DNA from: SZAS-79 sp963844255
GTDB taxonomy: Bacteria > Pseudomonadota > Gammaproteobacteria > Burkholderiales > SG8-39
Direction: 5' to 3'
Assembly (NCBI GenBank): GCA_963844255.1
Contig: CAWJNP010000024.1
Coordinates: 1-64,000, forward strand
Length of the DNA stretch: 64,000 nucleotides
Shown piece by piece: positions 27,154 through 35,704 of the stretch. The notes under the pieces are model-generated. The model worked only from the letters and a program-made list of their open reading frames with translations, had not been told where the DNA came from and ran no database searches. A program made the position numbers and the translations under genes. Numbering within the stretch: position 1 is the first letter of the stretch; every line of letters begins with the position of its first letter.

Positions 27154-27491
27154 TGCTGCGCCCTCTCCGGCAAACCTTTCTTGAGCGTGTCCACGATCCA
27201 CAGGGCTTCGTCTTCGCGCATGAACGGCCGCCAGGGCGGCATGGCGGTGCCTCGGCGTCCGTCGAGGATCGTGTATTGCAGAGACACCCGGTCCTTGTCA
27301 TGGAGCGCCGCCGGCAGCAGCGACGGTCCGAGCCCGCCCTTGAGCGTGAGCCCATGGCAGGCCCCGCAATCCTGACGGACGATCTCCACGAGCTGCGCAC
27401 GGCGCTCGGGCGCCGGCTCGGAGGCAAACGCACCGGATACAAGGGCGGTCGCGGCCGAAGCAAATACAACACGAATGGCGGAACGGATCAT
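27150..27491 (-). CDS. nirC: NirC-like periplasmic cytochrome c55x
   Basis: A 113-residue exported monoheme cytochrome: signal peptide 1-24 (ending FASE), CGACHG heme motif, then KGGLGPSLLPAAL and an axial Met in GTAMPPWRPFM. NirC is thought to pass electrons in heme d1 maturation with NirF and NirN. ATG 27491 gives a normal signal peptide; another start at 27524 adds eleven residues. It is first in nirC-F-DL-G-H and an FNR box is 36 bp upstream. Confidence 0.82.
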   Translation of the reverse strand: MIRSAIRVVFASAATALVSGAFASEPAPERRAQLVEIVRQDCGACHGLTLKGGLGPSLLPAALHDKDRVSLQYTILDGRRGTAMPPWRPFMREDEALWIVDTLKKGLPERAQQ

Positions 27492-27526
27492 GTGCCAGAG
27501 GATGCACAAGTTCGCTCCGGACAAAC

Positions 27527-27540
27527 TTAATCTGGATCAA
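27527..27540. promoter_or_regulatory. FNR/Dnr box between nirC and nirE
   Basis: TTAATCTGGATCAA matches the FNR/Dnr consensus except for one base of the left arm. It lies 36 bp before nirC and 69 bp before nirE, which diverge here. Confidence 0.65.
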
Positions 27541-27608
27541 AGCCGCAGCCCTGTGCGACTCATAGTCTGGGGTCACAGGCCGATTCCAACCGGCCGGGAC
27601 AGTCTCAG

Positions 27609-28565
27609 ATGACACTCACGCACCGTATTGCACCGACCGCCGACCGCGCGCAACTGCCGCTGGCAAGTCCGATCCCCGGATACGCCCTGGCTTTCGGGCG
27701 CAAACTGAGCGGGCTGCTCAAGTCGCTGGTGACCTCGGCTTCCGACCGGCTGGACGCGTTGCGGCACGAACTGGAGTCGGTCGCAGACGCCGAACCTTCT
27801 TCGGGAATCGTCTATCTCGTCGGCGGGGGGCCGGGCAATCCGGAACTGCTGACACTGCGCGCGCTGCGCGTCATGCGACGGGCCGACGTGGTTCTCTATG
27901 ATCACCTGGTCGCGCCGGCGATCGTGGACCGGGTCCGGCGCCACGCCAAACGCGTCTACGTCGGCAAGAAATCGGGCAATCACGCCCTGCCACAGCAGGA
28001 CATCAACGCCCTGATGGTCAGGCTCGCCCGCCAGGGCAAACGGGTCGTGCGGCTCAAGGGCGGCGATCCCTTCGTCTTCGGTCGAGGCGGCGAGGAAATC
28101 GAAACCCTTGCGGCGCACGGCATCCCGTTTGAAATCGTTCCCGGCATTACAGCGGCCTGCGGTGCGGGCGCATTTGCCGGCATCCCCCTGACCCACCGCG
28201 ACCATGCGCACTCCTGCGTGTTCGTGACGGGCCACCTCAAGGACGGATCCATCGACCTCGACTGGCAGGCGCTGGCGCGCCCGAAGCAGACCGTCGTGAT
28301 CTACATGGGCGTGCACGGCCTCGCGGTGCTGGCCGAGCGCCTCGCTGCGCACGGCCTTCCTACCGACACCCCGGCAGGGCTGGTCGAAAACGCGACCCTG
28401 CCGACACAGCGCGTGGTGACCGGCACCCTTGCCACGATCACGGAACTCGCCGTGCGCGAGAACATCTCGCCGCCGGCACTGCTGATCGTCGGAGAAGTGG
28501 TCGCGCTGCGCGACAAGCTCGCGTGGTATCAGCCGGGCCGGGAAAAGGAGGCCAGTCCGGCCTAG
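27609..28565 (+). CDS. nirE: uroporphyrinogen-III C-methyltransferase (NirE/CobA type)
   Basis: A 318-residue SUMT that makes precorrin-2, the entry to siroheme and heme d1. After a ~60-residue N-terminal extension come the SAM-binding VYLVGGGPGNPELLTLRALR, ADVVLYDHLV, the RLKGGDPFVFGRGGEE signature, VPGITAACGAGAFAGIPLTHR and IYMGVHGLAVLAERL. It is separate from any CysG oxidase/chelatase domain, as NirE proteins are. It lies in the nir island, diverges from nirC over an FNR box, and its 3' end overlaps the convergent cytochrome b fusion gene by 4 bp. Confidence 0.9.
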   Translation: MTLTHRIAPTADRAQLPLASPIPGYALAFGRKLSGLLKSLVTSASDRLDALRHELESVADAEPSSGIVYLVGGGPGNPELLTLRALRVMRRADVVLYDHLVAPAIVDRVRRHAKRVYVGKKSGNHALPQQDINALMVRLARQGKRVVRLKGGDPFVFGRGGEEIETLAAHGIPFEIVPGITAACGAGAFAGIPLTHRDHAHSCVFVTGHLKDGSIDLDWQALARPKQTVVIYMGVHGLAVLAERLAAHGLPTDTPAGLVENATLPTQRVVTGTLATITELAVRENISPPALLIVGEVVALRDKLAWYQPGREKEASPA

Positions 28566-30478
28566 CCTGGCGCCTGGCGTTCCGGGTTGCCCGTCGGAAC
28601 GAACGCATCCGAGAAGCACACGTCCCCGGCCAGGCCCTGGGACAGCAAGGCCGGGATCGCCGTGTCCATCATCTTCACCGATCCGCAGAGGTACACCTCG
28701 TAGCCCTGCAGGTCGGGGAAATCCTCCAGCATCGCGGCATGGACCAGTCCGGTGCGGCCGGCCCAGGCATCCCCTGGATCGGGTTCGGACACCACCGGCA
28801 CCACCCTGAAGTTGGGATGCGCCCGCTGCCAGCCCTCGGCGAGATCGAGCAGATACAGGTCCGCGCCGTGCCTCACGCCCCAGTAGAGGAACATGTCGCG
28901 CCGGATGCCGCGATGGAACGCATCCTCGAGGATGCTCTTGATCGGCGCAAAACCGGTCGCACCCGCCACGAACAGGATCGGCGAGGCGCTCTCGTGCAGG
29001 GCAAAGGTGCCCAGCGGGCCCTCGAAGACGAGCGGGTCACCCACCTGCATCGCAGTAAACACATGGGTCGTGAAGCGCCCGCCCGGAATCAAGCGCACAT
29101 GCAGCTCAATGAGCGCATTGTCGTGCGGCGGATTGGCAAACGAAAACGCGCGCCGCTGTCCGTCCTCGAGCACGATGTTGATGTACTGTCCGGCGACAAA
29201 ATCGATCCTCTGCGCCTCGGGCAGCGACACCATGAGCCGGATCACTTCGCCCGAAAGACGTTCGATGCTGTCGACCCGTCCGGTATAGAGCGGCAACGGT
29301 GCATGCACCGGACGGACCGCCGGGTCCAGCGCGACCTCCAGGTCAGACAGCGGCGTGGCGCAGCACAGCAGCGCTTCGCCGCGCGCGCGCAGCGCATCGG
29401 GCAGTGCACTGGGCTGGTAGGCGCCGTAATCCACGCTGCCTTGAAGGATGCTGCAGCGGCAGACGCCGCAGCCGCCGTTGCGGCATTCGTAGGGCAGCTC
29501 GATTCCGGCGCGCAGGCCGGCCTCGAGCAGCGTCTCGCCCGGCCGCACCACAAGTTGCTCGGCGCCGGGCTGGATCCGCACCTTGAACTCACCCGTCGCG
29601 CGTCTGCCGAAGCGCAATGGCAGCCAGGGCAGTGCCGCCAGCAGCAGCGTGGCGCCCGCCAGCAGCGCCCACACCCAGGACAAGGGCCAGGCATAGAACA
29701 ATGGAAACAAGGGCAGATAGAACCAGTCGAGCGCAAGTGTACTCACCGCGACGCCCAGGTCGGCGGCGCCGCCCTGGCTCAGCACCGGTTTCGCCAGCGC
29801 CAGCACCAGCATCGTGATCAGCAGTCCGACCATGACCGGCCGCGCGGGGTTGGTGTTGGCCTTGGGCACGCGCTGCACGTGGATCCACATCAGGAGCAGC
29901 ACCAGGAGAGGTATCCCGATATGCATGAACGCCAGCAGAGAAAACAGGCGGTCGTTGACGCTGTCGGCGTAGATGAAATTGCGCATCAGCGTGCCACCGA
30001 AGCTCGGCAGCCAGTCGAGCCACTCGAAGCTCGCGACGATCACGAACTGGGCCAGGCGATCCCATACGAGGATGTAGCCGTTGATCCCCGACACATAGAC
30101 CAGCCAGACCAGCGCCACGCCGGTGACCCAGGAGAACCAGCGGAATCCGCGCAGCCGGTCGAACGCAAAATGGCGCGCGAGATGCAGCAGCATGACCAGG
30201 ACCAGTGCATCCGAAGCGTAGCGGTGGACGCTGCGCAGGATGCCGCCCGCATACCACTGTCCGTGCGTCAGCGCCTCAACCGAATCGTAGGCCCCGGTGA
30301 CGCTGGTCTCGTAGAACGCGTACAGGTACAGCCCGCTGCCGGCGACGATCCAGAAGAGGAAATAGCAGATGGCGCCCAACTGGTAGAGCGGATTGAGCCG
30401 GTCGCCGAAGGCCGCGTTGAACAGCGCCTCGACCCGCATGAACATCCAGCGCAGAACCGCCTGCATGCGCCCGATCAT
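28562..30478 (-). CDS. cytochrome b / [2Fe-2S] ferredoxin / FAD-NAD(P)H reductase fusion
   Basis: A 638-residue three-module redox protein. Residues 1-260 are a cytochrome b (b6-type) membrane part with two His pairs each 14 residues apart (RSVHRYASDALVLVMLLHLARH; the second pair from FMHIGIP to WIHVQR), enough for two b hemes. Further helices follow to about 320. Residues about 325-410 are a plant-type ferredoxin with CRNGGCGVCRCSI and a late LLCC. The rest is a ferredoxin-reductase module with RAFSFANPP (FAD) and LFVAGATGFAPIKS and YLCGSVKMMD (NAD(P)H). It could link NAD(P)H to quinone or to the operon's heme-copper enzymes (inference). ATG 30478 overlaps the upstream stop (ATGA). Confidence 0.85.
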   Translation of the reverse strand: MIGRMQAVLRWMFMRVEALFNAAFGDRLNPLYQLGAICYFLFWIVAGSGLYLYAFYETSVTGAYDSVEALTHGQWYAGGILRSVHRYASDALVLVMLLHLARHFAFDRLRGFRWFSWVTGVALVWLVYVSGINGYILVWDRLAQFVIVASFEWLDWLPSFGGTLMRNFIYADSVNDRLFSLLAFMHIGIPLLVLLLMWIHVQRVPKANTNPARPVMVGLLITMLVLALAKPVLSQGGAADLGVAVSTLALDWFYLPLFPLFYAWPLSWVWALLAGATLLLAALPWLPLRFGRRATGEFKVRIQPGAEQLVVRPGETLLEAGLRAGIELPYECRNGGCGVCRCSILQGSVDYGAYQPSALPDALRARGEALLCCATPLSDLEVALDPAVRPVHAPLPLYTGRVDSIERLSGEVIRLMVSLPEAQRIDFVAGQYINIVLEDGQRRAFSFANPPHDNALIELHVRLIPGGRFTTHVFTAMQVGDPLVFEGPLGTFALHESASPILFVAGATGFAPIKSILEDAFHRGIRRDMFLYWGVRHGADLYLLDLAEGWQRAHPNFRVVPVVSEPDPGDAWAGRTGLVHAAMLEDFPDLQGYEVYLCGSVKMMDTAIPALLSQGLAGDVCFSDAFVPTGNPERQAPG

Positions 30479-31917
30479 GCATTCGACCGCGTTGTGAAGT
30501 GCGAGCCTTCCGTACGGCGCATCGCAGAAATGACGATGACGACGAACAGCAGGCCGCCGGCGACGGCGATCAGTCCGCCCAGGCCCATGAGCCCCATGCC
30601 CGCGATCTCGCCGCCGGTGCGCAGGACCTGGTCGGCCCCCGCCACCTTGCGCTGCACGCCATAGCCGCCGGACCAGACCAGCCCGACGATATGCATCAGT
30701 TGGCCGGTACCGTAGAGCACCGGCTGCAGCGTGGCGAGCCTCGCGGATGGTGCGCGATACCCGAACTGCGGCAGGAGGTGATACACCAGCCCCATGAGGG
30801 CGAGGGTCACGCCGACGATGCAGCCGTGATAGTGCGCCGGGATGCGCACGTTGCTGCCGTTGATGAAGATGCCGATCACGCCGCCCGCGGCAAACAGCAG
30901 CACAGAGGATACGAGCGCCGCGCGCAAAGGCCGTGCCCCGGGTGGCATGGTGGAACCCTTCGGCAATGACCACAGGGCCAGCAGAACAGCGAGCGTGATC
31001 GGGAAGATCGACACCCCCCCGCCCAGGCGCATCGCCCAGGTCAGCAGGTTGCGATGCTCCACCGACGCGACCTCGTGCGCCAGATAGGCATAGGGCGTCA
31101 CGAACACGCTCGCCAGGGCGAGCACGAACATGAGGAGCGCGATCCGCGGACTCAGCGGAATCCGCGCGCCGCTTGCGCTCGCCAGCCACAGCCAGGCAAC
31201 CAGCATGAGCAGCGTCCAGGTGAACTGCAGCGCATGCCCGCCGCCCCAGAACAGGATTTCGTAGTAGGCCTTGCCGGAGAGCGTGCCGGGTACGGCGACA
31301 CACGACCAGCCGAACGCGATCAACGCAACGGCCGCGGACACTGCGCAGGCATTCAGCCCGAACTGGAGCGCGCTGCGGCCGTCGATGCCGGGGCTCAGCC
31401 GGGGCGCGGTCAGCATGCTGCGCAGGACCAGCAGCGCCACACCGCCTGCAAACACGAGCAGCCCGGCGATGAACATCGGCCCGTTCAGTACCGGAATGTA
31501 GTTCGCCATGACGGGCTGGCCGCTGCCAAGGAAAGGCGCAAGCGACATCAGCCCGGCACCGGCCGCACACAGGCCCAGCGCCGACCAGCCCCAGCGCATG
31601 CCCCACGCCGACCCGTTGAGGCTCCAGAGCATGCCGGCCAGCGCCATGAACCAGACCAGCACCGAGAGATCCACATGCACCACGAGCGCGACACGAAAGA
31701 AGTCCGCGACCGGCAGCCATTGGGATACGTAGGGCGTGCGCGACACGACCAGCAGCACCGAGAACAATCCAGCGCCGATCAGCGCGGCGAGGCCGAGCCA
31801 GAGCCAGGCACGGGCCAGCCTGAGGCGTGCGCCGTCGGGCACGGCGAGCGCATACGCGTGGCGCGGGGCATCGGCACGCGATACCGGGAGTCCAAAGGCG
31901 CTCGAGAGTGTTTTCAT
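30475..31917 (-). CDS. divergent heme-copper oxidase subunit I homologue
   Basis: A 480-residue protein with about twelve hydrophobic helices that follows the subunit I pattern: helix II H81 (VVHVDLSVLVWF), helix VI H228 (GGGHALQFTW, in place of HPEVY), and H362/H364 in RIPAHYHGCIVGV. The adjacent His-His pair that completes CuB in oxidases is not seen; at that place only H281 and H288 (LAHEVASVEHR) occur. It may be a NO reductase-like or non-oxidase member with a changed metal site. It overlaps its neighbours on both sides by ATGA, so it belongs firmly to the eNOR-like operon. Confidence 0.75.
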   Translation of the reverse strand: MKTLSSAFGLPVSRADAPRHAYALAVPDGARLRLARAWLWLGLAALIGAGLFSVLLVVSRTPYVSQWLPVADFFRVALVVHVDLSVLVWFMALAGMLWSLNGSAWGMRWGWSALGLCAAGAGLMSLAPFLGSGQPVMANYIPVLNGPMFIAGLLVFAGGVALLVLRSMLTAPRLSPGIDGRSALQFGLNACAVSAAVALIAFGWSCVAVPGTLSGKAYYEILFWGGGHALQFTWTLLMLVAWLWLASASGARIPLSPRIALLMFVLALASVFVTPYAYLAHEVASVEHRNLLTWAMRLGGGVSIFPITLAVLLALWSLPKGSTMPPGARPLRAALVSSVLLFAAGGVIGIFINGSNVRIPAHYHGCIVGVTLALMGLVYHLLPQFGYRAPSARLATLQPVLYGTGQLMHIVGLVWSGGYGVQRKVAGADQVLRTGGEIAGMGLMGLGGLIAVAGGLLFVVIVISAMRRTEGSHFTTRSNA

Positions 31918-32429
31918 CGCAGTGTGATCCCGCCTTTTTCGGCGTCGAAGTCGATCACCAGCACCTGCGCCGGCTTGAGCGTCACCGATGCATCCCGCGA
32001 ATAGTCGAACGCGGCCGCGCCCGGGCTGTCTTTCAGGCGCACCGAGATGCGGTGCTCTCCTGCCCCCACCGCAAGTCGCTGGTAGACCGAAGAGGCGCCA
32101 TCCCTGGAGAGTCCCGAAGGCGGTGCCGAACGCCGAAGCATGCGCTTGCCGTCGATGTCCAGTTCCACCACCACCGGGACGCGCTCGCGCGGGCACTGCA
32201 TCGGCGCGCGCATGTTCGGTGGCAGCCTGGCGAGCTCCGCCGCGGACATCGGCCTGCATTCGCTGACGCGCTTGCCATGATGCGTGAAGCTCAGCTTGAT
32301 CAGCGCCTCGTCGGGGGCCAGATGCCGATAGGTCGGCCAGCCGGAGAAGATTCCGATGACGAGCGCGAACAGCGCGTAGAGCGCCCCCTGGCCCGCCCAT
32401 GCAAGCAGACGTGTGGCCGGCTCAATCAT
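31914..32429 (-). CDS. membrane-anchored protein of unknown function in redox operon
   Basis: A 171-residue protein with one N-terminal membrane helix (LLAWAGQGALYALFALVIGIF) and a ~140-residue extracytoplasmic domain that looks beta-rich (VVVELDIDGKRMLRRSAP, GAGEHRISVRLKDS, AQVLVIDFDAEKGGITLR). Two cysteines (ECRP, QCPRE) are present but no heme or copper motif. It overlaps the preceding cytochrome b/MvhD gene by 8 bp and the following HCO gene by 4 bp, suggesting a tightly coupled accessory subunit. I do not recognise the family. Confidence 0.72.
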   Translation of the reverse strand: MIEPATRLLAWAGQGALYALFALVIGIFSGWPTYRHLAPDEALIKLSFTHHGKRVSECRPMSAAELARLPPNMRAPMQCPRERVPVVVELDIDGKRMLRRSAPPSGLSRDGASSVYQRLAVGAGEHRISVRLKDSPGAAAFDYSRDASVTLKPAQVLVIDFDAEKGGITLR

Positions 32430-33936
32430 GCCGGCGCCTCAGCCCATCGAGCACGGCCGCAAGCGCGTGCGTGTCGCCTGCGGGCAGCCATGCCGTCGAG
32501 ACCTTCTCGCGCTGCACGGAGGCGCGCAAATGCGGCTCGCGCTCGCCCCGCAGGCGCTCCCCGGTCCAGCGCGTGCCGAGGCGGTAGGCGCACGCACCCT
32601 CCACGCATCCGGTCACCAGCACGTGCGAGGCACCGCCGCGCAGCGCATATTCGACGAAGGACGGCGGGAGCATCCCGCTGCAGATCAGGCTCAGCGTGGT
32701 GACCTCGGGGCCCGCGAGCGTGTCGACCTTCGAACACTGATCACAGCCGATGACCACGATCTTGCGCGCGCCCTTGAGCGCGGCCAACCCGTCTTCCAGG
32801 CGCCGCCGCAGCACATCGATCGGCAGCTGCGGCATGTCGATCCCCGTCAGCAGTTGCACCCCGCTGCGAAACGGCGTGGATGAGGGACAGGATCCGACGC
32901 AAATCCCGCAACTCGCGCACAGATCGGCATCCACGACCGCCAGTTGCCGCCCGGCCTTGCCGTTGGGGTGCGGCTGCATGGTGATGGCGGCATAAGGACA
33001 GTCCTCGAAGCAGCGGCGGCAGCCATTGCAGTTGTCCGGATCCACCTTTGCGACCGCAGCGGGCGCAGGCCGGGGCAGAAAGGGCAGCACAACAAGGAAA
33101 GCGAACGCCGCACAGAACAGCGCCCAGACCAGCCCCGCCGAGGTGGCATTGGCGAGTGGGTGCACGAACAGCAGGAACCAGTCGACCGGCAGCGCGCCGG
33201 GGTCGACGGCCAGATCGGCCGGTGGCTGGCTCATCACGGGCGCGGCAATCGCAACCGCCAGCAGGGCCGCCGTGCTGCCCGTGACCAGGGCGCGCGGCGG
33301 AAACACATCTGCGCGCGCAATCCGCTGGATATGGAACCAGAGCCCGAAAAGCAACAGCAGCGGCACACCGAGGTGGACGAAGACGAACAGCGAAAACAGC
33401 CGGTCGGAAACACTCGACGCATCAAGGAAGTTGCGGGTCAGCGGCGAGGCGAAGAACGGCAGCCAGTCGAGGAACTCCGCCGTGGCCAGCGCGGAGAACT
33501 GCCCGAGCCGGTCCCAGTTCAGCCAGAACCCGCCGATGCCGCAGGCGAATACGAACAACGGCAGGGGCACCCCGGTCAGCCACGAATAGCGGCGAAATCC
33601 GTCGTAGCGGCCGAGCAGGAACTCGCGCACGAGGTGCAGCAGCGTAACCACCATGAACGCATCGGCCGAGTAGCGGTGCAGGCTGCGCAGGATCCCGCCG
33701 AAGGCCCATTGTTCGCGCGACAGGGTGTCGATCGAGACCCAGGCGTTTTCGACCGAGGTATCGAGTACCGCGTAAAGGTAGACCCCGCTGATTGCGAGCC
33801 ACCAGAAGAACATGAAGCCGAGCGCGCCGAGATGGCGCAGGGGATTGCCGGCGCTGCCGAACGCGACGTCGAACACGCCCTCGACGGCTTCGAATGCCGC
33901 CAGCGCGCGGCTACGCAGAAAGCCGGGCCGATTCAT
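32422..33936 (-). CDS. cytochrome b / 2x[4Fe-4S] ferredoxin / MvhD-domain fusion
   Basis: A 504-residue redox fusion. The membrane part (1-290) is a cytochrome b with His pairs 14 apart (LHRYSADAFMVVTLLHLV; the second from HLGVPLL to WFHIQR). Two ferredoxin motifs follow: CNGCRRCFEDCPYAAI and CASCGICVGSCPS. The C-terminal domain (about 390-480) resembles MvhD, the iron-sulfur subunit of methyl viologen hydrogenase and heterodisulfide-linked complexes, with VIGCDQCSKVD, SLICSGMLPPSFVEYAL and VLVTGCVEGACAYRLG. Its place between SCO1 and the anchored protein ties it to the eNOR-like operon. It overlaps SCO1 by 26 bp. Confidence 0.83.
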   Translation of the reverse strand: MNRPGFLRSRALAAFEAVEGVFDVAFGSAGNPLRHLGALGFMFFWWLAISGVYLYAVLDTSVENAWVSIDTLSREQWAFGGILRSLHRYSADAFMVVTLLHLVREFLLGRYDGFRRYSWLTGVPLPLFVFACGIGGFWLNWDRLGQFSALATAEFLDWLPFFASPLTRNFLDASSVSDRLFSLFVFVHLGVPLLLLFGLWFHIQRIARADVFPPRALVTGSTAALLAVAIAAPVMSQPPADLAVDPGALPVDWFLLFVHPLANATSAGLVWALFCAAFAFLVVLPFLPRPAPAAVAKVDPDNCNGCRRCFEDCPYAAITMQPHPNGKAGRQLAVVDADLCASCGICVGSCPSSTPFRSGVQLLTGIDMPQLPIDVLRRRLEDGLAALKGARKIVVIGCDQCSKVDTLAGPEVTTLSLICSGMLPPSFVEYALRGGASHVLVTGCVEGACAYRLGTRWTGERLRGEREPHLRASVQREKVSTAWLPAGDTHALAAVLDGLRRRHD

Positions 33937-34783
33937 GCGCTTTCGGCGCCGACCGGCGGCGCGCACGCCGCTGGGTGCGCCACTCCTGCAGGAAAAACCA
34001 CGCCATCGTCAGCGCAAACGTGACACCGCCGGCAACCATGATGGCAAGCCCATAGTCGACCCGGTAGGTCCCCGTGGCCGGGTCGTAGACCGAACACAGG
34101 ATGCGTACCCGGTCGATGAGGCCCGTCAGGCCCGCGTCTTCGGCAAGGGGAGCGCCGGTGAGCAACTGCTTCAGCGGTTCGCCCAGTTGCCGGGCATCGA
34201 GCAGGTCGCCATAGACCTGGCGCACGATGCGGCCCTCGCCATCCAGAATGCTGAGTTGCAGCAGGTGGTCGAAACCCGCGGCGGTGGGTGTGTAACTGAA
34301 ACCGAAATCGCGCGTGAGTGCGGCGACGATCGACGCATTCGGACTGAGGAACTCCCAGTTGGGCAGGGTGATGCGGTTCTGTCCCGCGAACGCCTTGAGC
34401 GCCTGCGGCGAATCGGCCGGCTGATTGAATCCGATGCTGATCACATTGAACTGGCTCGCGCCGAACCGGCTTTGCAGGGCCGTCACCGCATCATTGAGCA
34501 ATCGCGTGCTGGTCGGGCAAACGGCGAAGCAACCGGTATAGACAAAACTCACCAGCAGGGGCTTGCCGCGATAGATGGACAGACGCACCGGGCGGCCTTC
34601 CCGGTCAAGCAGGGTGTAGTCGCCCGGCTGGCTACCGAGGACCGCCTGGCTTGCACGCAGTGCCGCGCCCTGCTCCAGAGCAGGTCTGGATGCAGGCCCG
34701 GATGCAGATTCGGCCGCCAGGCCCGCAAAGACATGCCCGAGCCCCGCGACCAGCGCGGCGAGCGCAATCCGGCGCAGGTTCAC
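33911..34783 (-). CDS. SCO1/SenC/PrrC-family copper chaperone
   Basis: A 290-residue thioredoxin-fold copper factor for CuA assembly. N-terminal signal or anchor 1-23, then copper/thiol motif TGCFAVCPTS (C85, C89), the partner His in GFDHLLQL, and unusually a C-terminal membrane helix (YGLAIMVAGGVTFALTMAWF). Its presence fits the CuA site of the subunit II encoded upstream. It overlaps ctaB by ATGA. Confidence 0.85.
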   Translation of the reverse strand: MNLRRIALAALVAGLGHVFAGLAAESASGPASRPALEQGAALRASQAVLGSQPGDYTLLDREGRPVRLSIYRGKPLLVSFVYTGCFAVCPTSTRLLNDAVTALQSRFGASQFNVISIGFNQPADSPQALKAFAGQNRITLPNWEFLSPNASIVAALTRDFGFSYTPTAAGFDHLLQLSILDGEGRIVRQVYGDLLDARQLGEPLKQLLTGAPLAEDAGLTGLIDRVRILCSVYDPATGTYRVDYGLAIMVAGGVTFALTMAWFFLQEWRTQRRARRRSAPKAHESARLSA

Positions 34784-35682
34784 CGCAATACACCGTCAAC
34801 GCTCGCGGCCGCCAGCAACAGGCTGAGTTGCACGAGCGATGCGAAAAAGGAGGCCATCGCGGTGCCGCGTCCGGGGGCGCACGCAAGCCGCCATGCCTTG
34901 TGGACGAAATACAGCCCGCCCGAGAGCGCGCCCACGAGGTAGACCGGGCCGGCGCCGAAGAACACCGGCAGGATCGAGGCCACGAACAGCGCCACTGCAC
35001 TCCAGAAAACGACGCGTGCAGCACGCGCTTCACCAACCACCACCGGCAACATCGGCACGCCTGCGGCGGCGTAGTCCGCGTGGTTGGCGATCGCAAGGCT
35101 CCAGAAATGCGGCGGGGTCCAGAGGAAGAGGACGAGTGCCAGCAGCAGGGGCAGCGCGCCGAGCGCAGGGTCCGCCGCGGCGGCGCCCGCGAGCACCGCG
35201 AAGCTGCCGGCCAGCCCGCCGACCACGATGTTGAGCCAGGTACGCCGCTTGAGCCACACCGTGTACACCACGGCATAGAAGAACGCGCCGAAGAACACGA
35301 ACAGTGCGGACACCGCATTCAGCGCAAGCCAGGCCGCGCCCACCGAGACAGCCAGCAGCGCCCCGATCAGGACCAGCCAGGCCGGCGTATGCGGCAGGGC
35401 ACCGGTGACAAAGGCCCGTGTGCGGGTGCGCGCCATCAGGCGATCGGTGTCGTACTCGACGTACTGGTTGAACGCGCCCGCGCTGGCCGAGGAAACGAAC
35501 ACCGACAGCGCGAGTACCGTCCACTGGAACAGGCTCAGCGCGGGGCCCGGCGTCACCGCCAGACCCACCAGCGCCGTGATCATGATCATCACGCCGATGC
35601 GCAGTTTGAACACGCCGAGCACCTCGCGGGCGAGGTGCCGCGCAGACCGGCCGGGGAGTGTCGTGGCGTTCATCGCATTCAC
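34780..35682 (-). CDS. ctaB: protoheme IX farnesyltransferase (heme O synthase)
   Basis: A 300-residue UbiA-type membrane prenyltransferase. The first Asp-rich motif is NQYVEYDTDRLMARTRTR and the second region is FLWTPPHFWSLAIANHADY, both diagnostic for CyoE/CtaB. It converts heme B to heme O. With ctaA on the divergent strand the locus can supply heme A, implying that one of the heme-copper enzymes uses A- or O-type heme. Confidence 0.92.
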   Translation of the reverse strand: MNAMNATTLPGRSARHLAREVLGVFKLRIGVMIMITALVGLAVTPGPALSLFQWTVLALSVFVSSASAGAFNQYVEYDTDRLMARTRTRAFVTGALPHTPAWLVLIGALLAVSVGAAWLALNAVSALFVFFGAFFYAVVYTVWLKRRTWLNIVVGGLAGSFAVLAGAAAADPALGALPLLLALVLFLWTPPHFWSLAIANHADYAAAGVPMLPVVVGEARAARVVFWSAVALFVASILPVFFGAGPVYLVGALSGGLYFVHKAWRLACAPGRGTAMASFFASLVQLSLLLAAASVDGVLR

Positions 35683-35704
35683 CGAGGCGCTCGCCGGCCG
35701 CCGC

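Noticed and set aside
28562..31720. A single 1052-codon open frame covering the cytochrome b fusion and most of the upstream gene
   Set aside because: The part beyond 30478 is the out-of-frame reading of the HCO homologue; ATG 30478 with an ATGA overlap gives the natural start.
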